From positions 11,871,755 through 11,935,754 of the forward strand of contig NW_020654972.1 in the NCBI RefSeq assembly GCF_003589595.1: a stretch of DNA of 64,000 nt. The letters are read 5' to 3'. The translations under genes were made by a program, and so were the position numbers. Below are positions 56,544 to 64,000 of the stretch, piece by piece. Every line of letters starts with the position of its first letter. Within the stretch, counting starts at the first letter, position 1. The notes beneath the pieces were generated by a model that saw only the letters and a list, made by a program, of their open reading frames with translations, was not told the origin of the DNA and searched no databases. This DNA is from Hyposmocoma kahamanoa (taxonomy: Eukaryota > Arthropoda > Insecta > Lepidoptera > Cosmopterigidae).

Positions 56544-57160
56544 GTGTATCTACACCTAGTGCTTTATGGCTATCGAGGTCTTTGATATTTTTTTCTACCT
56601 GTGACGCATTCACTTTCTTATGCCTAAAGGAACATCACTTTCTATTACGTACGTTTACAGTAATGCTTGACTTCAATTATTTCTTTGGTAAACGTCATTG
56701 CAAATCTACTACATACATATATTATAAAGATTGTCTGTTTTGCCTTTTTCTCCTTCTTTTAAATGCTATGGCTCCATCGACTGTTTTACCTGAATTTTTC
56801 AATATAGCATTATCTAAGTTAGGTGTCACTTTCCCCGTCAACTCATTAATATGTGCCCATATCTTTCTTGAGTCTCCTTTTCAATTGATTAATTGTTCCC
56901 TTCTATATTTATTTTTCACAGAATTAATCCACCTATTTACCTTATTCTTAAACCGTGTACGGACCAAACGCTTGTTTATATTAGTTGTAGGCGTTGCTTT
57001 CCAACTGCGAAACAATTTATCTCTTTTTAAAACCACACGAAATAATTGTTTACCTTTGCACGGTTGCCTAATTTGATTCTTTTTATTATACAACTGTAAC
57101 TTACGACTTTTACCATACACATCCTCAAACACACTGCATACTTTATCGTCCAACAACAGC

Positions 57161-58379
57161 GGGCAATTAAGTTATATTAAATTATTCCACTCATAGGAAT
57201 CCTACTTCACTAATAAAAAATTTCGTACTGCCACACAACTTGTGTTGAAAAATGAGTTGAAAATTTATTAAAATTATTACTCGCACGCCTGTAATTAGTG
57301 AATGCAACAGGTAAATGAATCAACATATTATTACGAAGATGCTAGGTCAGAACCCTTAAGTGGTCTACAATATTCGTGATAATTTTAATGAGATAGCAGA
57401 CGTCAGTTATTTCACGGCGCAATTGAAGGGGAAGGATATGGTGTCTTCTACAAATATCTAAATAATTGCAAGAAAGGTAAGGCTAAGGCTGTCTGGTGAA
57501 GGTGAATCACACACACAGCACAAATAACGAATAATTTTTTTCTGTACTCCTTCGATACGAGAAATATATTATTATGTGGGTAACATATCACAAACTCGAA
57601 TTTCTTTTGTCCGAATTGACTTTTTTTGTGACTTTTTTTCATTAGTGCGATTACAGTTTTGGTATAAATTTGCAACACAGAAATGTCTTACAGCCGAAGT
57701 ATCGTTTGTCCGAAAACCTATTATTAGAATAATTATTACGCATACGTATTCTTTGGACAGAAGTTTGTTTGATCGAGTGATGTTTGTTATACTGTCTATT
57801 TTCCATATAATTTAGATTGCTGAAGATTCATTTCGAAAAAATTGTTATTTTATATATTTAGCTGCAAAGTTGCACTTTGCTGGTGCACTGCAAGTCCCAC
57901 TTACATAATTTTCTGTCATCTGAAATGTAATATAAAAACAATATGGTCTTCAGTATTCAATAATTAACATATATCTGAAACGAGGCGAGTACCAGAACTG
58001 AGTTTGTTTGTGTATAACTCGATCCAATTAACTCGCACCTCGTTTACTATATTTTGTAAAGGCGCGAGGTGCTATGTTACTTTGACGAGTTGCATTATGC
58101 GACACTTTCTAAGACATTTAATATCGGTAATAAGAAATAATATGAAAAAATGTATTATGGATACCGTTGTTTTTACAGAAACAGAATACTCAATTAGATA
58201 CATTGGTCACACAGTATATAGGGGAAAGAAGAATCGGGAAATGAATAACTTGTCAATATTTGTCAAAATAGTGAAACATTAAATGTTGTAATGAAAAAAA
58301 CCGTAATGTGTTTTCGGATTATTGAAACAAAATCTATTCAATGAACGTTTAAAGGTTTTCAGAGAAACAAAATTCTGTT
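57161..58379. other. AT-rich gene-less stretch
   Basis: Nothing recognised; short open frames lack motifs. Confidence 0.4.
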
Positions 58380-58805
58380 AATCAAGTTTCTTGCTTGTGA
58401 TAGGTAACCTTTTTTAGTGTTTTAGCATGCTTAAAATCTACTGAACTACGCATTACGAAACCCAGTGACCTAGTGGCTTTATTAACTATAACGTTAATAT
58501 GAGAGTCAAAGAGCAACTTGGAGTCATGAATAACTCCTAGATCCCTCATAGTAAACACCATTTGCAGCTTTTTATTCTTGAGGACGTAGTCATAGAGGAT
58601 AGTATTCCGTTTCCGATCAAAAGCGACGACACAGCATTTTGAGGCGTCCAGGTTTAACCTCACAGGCGAACAAGATTTGCCTTTAACTTTTCTGCATCTA
58701 ACACAGCAGCTATTTTGGCGAAGGTCTTCATATCATTAGCGAAGCACAGGTCAACGTCATTCACAAAGATCACAAATAGAAGCATTCCAAAGTACATTAT
58801 ACCTT
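58380..58805 (-). mobile_element. LINE RT palm-to-thumb fragment
   Basis: The minus strand reads GMLLFVIFVNDVDLCFANDMKTFAKI (palm; the catalytic YADD reads FAND), then RLNLDASKCCVVAFDRKRN, MRDLGVIHDSKLLFDSHI and NKATRSLGFVMRSS. The motif order is that of a lepidopteran LINE ORF2. The damaged catalytic motif and a short deletion show it is dead. Confidence 0.85.
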
Positions 58806-58877
58806 CTAAGTAGTATTGTACCATATTATATTACGAACTGTTATTATATTCCATAACACATCAGAAATAAAACTATT

Positions 58878-59084
58878 TTATAGAACTGACACAGAACAGG
58901 CAAACAGGTCAACTTCCCCGTCATAACATTCAAAGCCCTCATCGCTCGTGTCAGTGGTGTTCTGTTCAGAAGGTTGGTTCTCCCGCGAAGAATCGCCAAC
59001 AACTAAGACCGGCGCCGCCAACGTGTATTTATTTAAAACGTTTCCATTACAAGATATTCTTCTTTGGTTGAACCTACTTTCCAA
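58878..59084 (-). CDS. unidentified acidic C-terminal open frame
   Basis: A minus-strand frame of about 68 codons encodes a basic start (RFNQRRIS) and an acidic end (TDTSDEGFECYDGEVDLFAC) before a stop. Codon use looks more protein-like than the flanks. It may be a terminal exon or an element scrap. I do not recognise it and there is no clear acceptor. Confidence 0.25.
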   Translation of the reverse strand: MESRFNQRRISCNGNVLNKYTLAAPVLVVGDSSRENQPSEQNTTDTSDEGFECYDGEVDLFACSVSVL

Positions 59085-60179
59085 CTTTTTCCAACAACTT
59101 TTTTTTCTATCTTAAGGTTACAATTACTGTTCTAGGTTGTCGTTGTGATATCACTATCACTTTTTATTTTTATGGCTCCATCATTATGAGCAATGATGAT
59201 TTTGCCAATGTCACGGTTGAAAGAAAAAAAAAACGAAACAAAAAAAAAATTCGCTAAGCTCTAATAGGACATTAACCGGTGTTGGTAAGTTGGACCACGG
59301 GAGTACTCAGTTGAGAACGTAAAACAAACACTTATAAATATATGTTATTTATTTTAATGTGCAACAAAGAATATTTCATTCATTCATTCGGTTCCCGTGT
59401 GACATCTGTCGTTCAAATAGGCTCGAGTTTACCAAAAGTTGTTCGAAAGCTGCAAAAACTTCTTCCTATCGCAAAATAATAGCAAAAACTTGTAAAGCCA
59501 AACTAGCCTACTCGAATATTGCAGACGCAATATGAACGTTAAAATAATTGCTACATATAAAGAAGAAGGCCAAAAGTTGGAGGTGTTCTGTTTCATAATC
59601 GCCATTTAATCACTCTTCTTTTATCTAGAAAATATGTCTGACAGATTCTGACAATATAACTGTCAACGCAAGGAAAGTAGCTCTGTCCCTCTCTGGTCAC
59701 AATAGCAGTCAGTTAGGCAAACGAACGGTCACTATGGCAAAGTTATAATGTTCGATGTCAAGACTTAATTTTGTATCAAAATTAGGGCATTGTATGAGTT
59801 TTTGCTTAGTACACTGTGACGGGGCCGCTTAATTACATTCTCAAGTAAAATTCGCCCGGTGGCAATTACCTAACTAAATCCATCATCTTCGCTAAAACCG
59901 TTAATTACGTTCTAGATTCACACAGGACGATCGCACTCCAGTCGAACTGTCACATTTCACTATTACAGAAATATATCCTTCCTAGGTATGTCCGTTTTGC
60001 GCTATATATTACTTGCCCAAACTTTTGTGAAACATGCTGGCTTTAATGTCGTGTCTCACGAGTGAGGTATCGTGAATGTGAGGGAGTGTACGTATCAACA
60101 TCTTGTAGTATTTTAAGCACCTCCTTAGTTCTAATGTTTTGCTGTAAATCAAAAGTTAATAGAAACAATAATAATTCCG
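59085..60179. other. gene-less stretch
   Basis: Nothing recognised. Confidence 0.4.
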
Positions 60180-60370
60180 TTCGTTCCGTGGCTTAGTTGG
60201 TATAGCGTCTGGCACCGTACGCTAGAAGACGGCGGCGGCGGTACGAATCCGGCCGGATCGAAGGATTTTTTTCTGAGTGTTCGATCTTTGTATATGTATT
60301 TGTAATTATAACAAACTAATGGAGTAATTTCACATAAAAATAATTGAATATCAATTCAATAAAAAATTAA
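60180..60370 (+). mobile_element. tRNA-derived SINE, family A
   Basis: It starts CGTTCCGTGGCTTAGTTGG (A box), has GGTACGAATCC (B box with one change), then CGGCCGGATCGAAGGA and the usual body and tail. A (GGC)n expansion lies just before the B box. It lacks the 90-bp upstream part seen at 25240. Confidence 0.85.
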
Positions 60371-60535
60371 ATAATAATAAAATTATAAAATTGACAATTT
60401 TTTTGATGTTGAGACTCGGTTTCTGATAAGAATGATTTTATTGCATTAGAAGAAAAGCATCGGGACTGTAGGATTTGGTCAAATTTAATAAAATATGAAC
60501 AATATTTTATTAAATTCGTATGAAAAAACTTTTTA

Positions 60536-61545
60536 TTAATAATAATAATAATAATAATTTTATTCTCAGACAACGTGATCCATAATATTTGTTAATAAAA
60601 AGTACTTAAGCTAGTGTTAGTTTAAACATAAAAATAAAGACAATACTAATAATAATTAAATAATAATTTGTTTAATAGGCGGGAGGATAACTGCCCAGCC
60701 AATGTTAGAGCAGTGAATCGCTAGCGGTGTGCAAACGCATCCACCGCCACAACATTGGGGACTCCCACCTATCTGTCAATGTGTTCAGGATGCCGTATGT
60801 GCTGCCACGCATGCGACTGAGTAGCGACGCACTTCGCTTTCGTATGATAGCGTAAAAATCGTCTACACGTTTATCAGCGAACATGGTTGATGCGCTACAG
60901 AAACGTGGCAGTCGGAACAGCATCCTGAACGCATTGTTATACTGAACGCGCAGTGCACCGTATGTCCGCTGCGTATAGTTGACCCACAGGCTGCACGTGT
61001 AAAAGGACTGGCAATAAGCTTTAAAATGTGTTACCTTCACTTGATCTGTACATCGTGCAAACCTGCGCGCCAACATATTACAACGGACAGCCAATGCCCT
61101 GCGCTCCCTCTCTATATCTGCATTATCACACAGATCCTCGGCGACCCAGTGGCCCAGATACTTAAACTGCCTTGATTGCTTTAGAGGAGTTCCACATAGA
61201 GTAATTGGAGGCACGGTCGTATATGTTTTGGTGACGGCCTTGAATACCATACACTCACTCTTAAGTGCATTATATCTGAGCCCGTGATCCGCCGCATAAG
61301 ATTCACAGATACTTATCAGCTTACGCAGAGCACCAGTTGATGGGCATAAAACTATGTCATCAGCGTAACATATGTTATTGACACAGATCCCGTCAATATG
61401 GCAACCAACGTTGGAGCTGCTGAGCTCACCCATCAGCCCGTTCATGTACAAATTGAAGAGCGGCGGCGAACTCAACCCCCCCCCTGCCGAACTCCGCACT
61501 CCAATTTGTACACGTCCGACTGAGCATCTGCCCATCTTACTCTAT
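60536..61545 (-). mobile_element. LINE ORF2 3' part
   Basis: A 276-codon minus-strand frame (61535-60705) encodes FNLYMNGLMGEL, the catalytic CYADDIVL (near 61360), LRYNALKSECMVFK, QFKYLGHWV, ERRALAVRCNMLARRFARC, FKAYCQSFYTCSLWVNYT and VQYNNAFRMLFRLPRFCS. These are RT palm, thumb and C-terminal motifs of a non-LTR retrotransposon of a different family from the others here. The upstream GVRQGG-like motif is garbled (GVRSSAGGG), suggesting a frameshift. The 3' UTR ends in an (ATT)n-type tail at about 60536-60560. Long open frame: a fairly young 5'-truncated copy. Confidence 0.88.
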
Positions 61546-62210
61546 TAAATTTGACCAACTTCTGCCATTCCGATTTTTTTCGTCCCATACAATGAAATGA
61601 TCATTATATGAAACTGAGTGGATCAACAAAAAAAAAGTTATCAGTTTTATTCATTTTTATGGACAACTCATACTTGACCAGATAATTAACTATGCCATTA
61701 TATTTTTATAACATATTTGCTCGTAAAGTGGCTGAAATCACACCAATTTCAATATGGTAATGTATTTCATTACGCACTTGTGCGTTATTGTAATGTAAAA
61801 CGCACAAGTGCGTTATTGTAATGTAAAACGCACGAGTTTTTTTTTTAATAAAGTAACATGCACGGTTTTTTAAGATGCTCCGTATAAAAATGAACGATAC
61901 TTTTTTAAATCTTTGCAAAGAGTTTTTATGTTAGAAAAGTGGTCAATATTTTATGAATAAAATTAACTTTGGGAGATAAAATATAGTAAATAAATATTTA
62001 ATTCTTTCATTTAATTAATTTTGACAATAAATTACAACCATTCATCTGTAACAAAAACACAAAAATATTAATTTACTTTATTAGTAATACTGGCTATTTT
62101 TATACCTTTGCCTAAAAAAAAACGTTGATGCGCGCGCATAGCTAATTTGTGAACAAGTAAAAATTATTTCGCGCGCTTTTTCTTTTCACTGTATTGTTTT
62201 TATTTGAAAA
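61546..62210. other. upstream region of the recombinase paralogue with a tandem duplicate
   Basis: Two 28-bp units (61773-61800 and 61801-61828) differ by two bases; each carries an inverted motif, CGCACTTGTGCG or CGCACAAGTGCG, followed by TTATTGTAATGTAAAA. CGCGCGCTTTTTC at about 62170 is shared with the flank of the intact gene at 52957. Confidence 0.5.
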
Positions 62211-62811
62211 TGTCGTCAAGTAGTGATGAATTTATTAATTATATTAATTATATATTTTATATTTATTATTTTATATATATTATATATTTATTAATTATAT
62301 ATTTGACACCGCCACAAGTCTTAAACGCAGCTAAAAAGGCTACTCTAAGCCTCTTACCTGAAAAATCGATACGATAGATACATACTTACAAGCGTATCAA
62401 AATTTCATCATATGGCAAACAAGCAAAGATGCAAATTCATTTTCAGAAAATGTGTATTTAGCCTATTTCATGGAACTTTCTCAAAAATATAAGTGAAGCT
62501 CATTGTGGTGCTACTATTCAATGCTAAAAAGCACTATGAAAACAAACCATGGTATTGATATCAAGTCAAACTCCAACTTGATAGCATTTCTAAAAAGACG
62601 CTCAGATGGCCATGTAAGTAAAAAGTTGAAAGTATTTTCGGCTGATAATATCAAGAAGTTCCTAAAAGAAGCTCCGGATTGGCGATATTTGGCAACAAAG
62701 GTCAGTTGAAACTAAATTATTGTTATTAATTTCTTTCACTTTCGTATTTCTTTACAATATAGGTGTTTATACGTTCTTTTTATCTCTTTTCAGGTTGTAG
62801 TCTTAGAATAA
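62211..62811 (+). pseudogene. Crypton-like recombinase paralogue, broken
   Basis: The ATG at 62211 starts MSSSSDEF, like MSDSSEDD of the intact gene at 52957. It is followed by about 25 Ile/Tyr/Leu codons from an in-frame AT microsatellite, then LTPPQVLNAAKKATLSLLPEKS. A frameshift and a stop (before SSLWCYYSM) break the middle. A long open piece from 62503 covers YYSMLKSTMKTN, LIAFLKRRSDGH and FLKEAPDWRYLATK. The donor after ATK (62700, GTCAGT) and a pyrimidine-rich acceptor at 62793 lie at the same intron position as in the intact gene. Exon 2 gives only VVVLE and a stop, so the catalytic domain is missing. Confidence 0.85.
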
Positions 62812-62946
62812 TAACGCATAGAAACCTAGCCCGCACACGCTAAGTGAGGCAAGTTAGAGGGTTCCAAACGCGTCCCAGGAGCGCGCGGGCTGTTAGTGCT
62901 CAAGGTCATATTGCACCGCGAACAGCTCCAAAATTTTTTGCTAAAA

Positions 62947-63023
62947 ATGATGAAATGTGCGGTAAATGGGTGTAAAAATACAACAGACAAACATAAAATA
63001 GACACTAACATCGCATTCCTCAA
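62947..63023 (+). CDS. THAP-type zinc finger, first exon (partial)
   Basis: An ATG at 62947 (or 62950) starts MMKCAVNGCKNTTDKHK and ends TNIAFLK before a consensus donor (CAA|GTAAGT at 63023/63024). C-x4-C with NGCKN near the N-terminus is the signature of the THAP DNA-binding domain, whose remaining Cys and His would be in the next exon. No second exon was found before the window ends. THAP domains occur in host regulators and in P-element-type transposases. The preceding 130 bp are GC-rich (GAGCGCGCGGGCT), as for a promoter or 5' UTR. Confidence 0.5.
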
Positions 63024-63596
63024 GTAAGTAATGCGTTTCAACTCATATTTTTATGTAAATATTCACTAAAACAGAAAAATAATTTCGCGGCAACAAGATA
63101 CGAAAGTGTTGCAAAGTAACGAATTTTTTTTCTCCCCATTTTGCTATTCTGTATCAAAATAATTATATTACGTAAATTTTAGTGGTGCCTGTAATTTAGA
63201 TTTATTTGCGCATCTTGAACTAATATTTACTTTAATAAACATTAAATGTTTTCGTTAACTCCTGTAAGTGATTGGGACACTTAATTATTTTATAATACTT
63301 TTAACGGCTCTGCGTTCATGCTTTATTGAATAATTATTTATTTTAATTTTATTTGAATTGGAGCACATATTGCAACAAATTTACAGTACTTATATATTTG
63401 TTTCTACTATAGTGTTGGCACCACCAGTACAACTTTGATAGCTTATTATATGTCTTTCTTTTCGTAACTCAAGCGAAATATTTTATATTAAAATATTTTA
63501 TTTTCTTGAAAGGGGAGCATTCTTAAGCGATTTTTTAATCTATTTTAACAGTTATTTTCTTTAATGTTTGCTTATGGCATTTTCGGTTTTAGGTTT
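63024..63596. other. AT-rich stretch, probably intron
   Basis: It follows the THAP exon donor. Nothing recognised. Confidence 0.4.
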
Positions 63597-64000
63597 CGAA
63601 TATGGCACTTATTTCTAAATCCAAGATGCGGGCGCGATTTTTCGAATAATGGCAAGTTGGGTATCGTTTTCGAGATGTTTGGGAATGTTCAATACAAATA
63701 TGGCACTCATTTCTAAATCCAAGATGGCAAACACGACAGTTCAAACAAAAGCAATATTCGAAATGAGCACCCCCAAATACCTCGAAAACGATACCCAACT
63801 TGCCATTATTTGAAAAATCGTGCCCGCCATCTTGGATTTACAAATAGTGCCATATTCACATTGAGCATCCCCAAATACCTCGAAAATGATACCCACATAG
63901 CATTTTTTTGAAAAAATCGTGCCCGCCATCTTGGATTTAGAAATGAGTGCCACATTCGTAATGAGCACCCCCAAGTACCTCGAAAATGATACCCATATTG
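63597..64000. repeat. ~99-bp tandem satellite-like repeat with an orientation switch
   Basis: Units contain CGCCATCTTGGATTTA, ATGAGCACCCCCAAATACCT and CGATACCCAACTTGCCATTA. CTCGAAAA occurs at 63781, 63879 and 63979, giving a period of 98-100 bp. The first one to two units (63597-63740) are in reverse orientation; the rest run forward. The array continues past the window edge. Two more units are at 35262. Confidence 0.9.

Larger units (their letters stand above)
55557..57160 (-). mobile_element. decayed LINE ORF2 fragment, split by a MITE
   Basis: On the minus strand the right part (56544-57160) encodes the pre-RT linker (LFRSWKATPTTNINKRLV, RFKNKVNRWINSVKNKYRRE) and ends at HKALGVDT. The left part (55557-55913) resumes with RVQDLRYI, FINMCIVEGVYLDQLKN, YRPVAILPIINKVMEKVV and DAQHGFRRDR, the RT fingers. 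The frame joins exactly when the MITE and one TTA are removed. Frameshifts make it non-functional. It is a different LINE family from the one at 37908. Confidence 0.8.

Noticed and set aside
56582..57076. 164-codon plus-strand open frame
   Set aside because: It is antisense to the LINE linker region, whose minus-strand translation carries LINE motifs.
63597..64000. CRISPR-like array
   Set aside because: Units are ~99 bp, adjacent without unique spacers, diverged and partly inverted, in a eukaryotic context.

Overview
The window looks like a piece of moth or butterfly (Lepidoptera) nuclear genome. The DNA is AT-rich and gene-poor, and it is packed with decayed transposable elements of the kinds familiar from lepidopteran genomes: tRNA-derived SINEs, APE-type LINE fragments, mariner, a Helitron helicase remnant, many short inverted-repeat elements and an intron-bearing Crypton-like recombinase. 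No bacterial genes, rRNA genes, functional tRNA genes or CRISPR arrays were seen.

Layout. Positions 1-16000 hold a possible 3' end of a gene at the left edge, a LINE 3' end, a long-TIR element, SINE copies, a GC-rich candidate host exon (9885-10052) and a decayed LINE (11770-15000) carrying a 658-bp insertion. Positions 16000-33000 hold a Helitron helicase scrap, a dead mariner split by a SINE-like element, several SINEs and MITEs, an RTE-type scrap and a decayed RT fragment. Positions 33000-36300 hold a LINE ORF1 retrocopy, a TIR element filled by a (GAGT)n microsatellite, and another LINE scrap. Positions 37400-45900 hold a MITE and a LINE split by a complete, apparently very young copia-type LTR retrotransposon (39107-43555). 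Its two 174-bp LTRs read as identical, it has a 5-bp target duplication and an uninterrupted 1307-codon Gag-Pol.

The one clear host gene is at 46074-49039: four exons encode a 164-aa small tetraspan membrane protein. Its second intron holds a MITE and a 1.2-kb hAT-like element with an 8-bp target duplication. The LINE/copia nest ends about 160 bp upstream of its start codon. Downstream are two perfect or near-perfect palindromes and a two-exon tyrosine recombinase on the minus strand (51549-52957, 388 aa) with the R, HxxR, W and Y active-site residues. A dead paralogue of it sits at 62211-62811 with the intron at the same place. Just beyond that is a THAP-type zinc-finger first exon. The last 400 bp are a ~99-bp tandem repeat that runs off the window.

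The contents work mainly as independent mobile elements, often nested (copia in LINE; SINE in mariner; LINE end in Harbinger-like MITE in LINE). The most likely functional parts are the tetraspan gene, the copia element and the recombinase gene. All calls are by eye, without database searches; TE boundaries without a stated target duplication are approximate.
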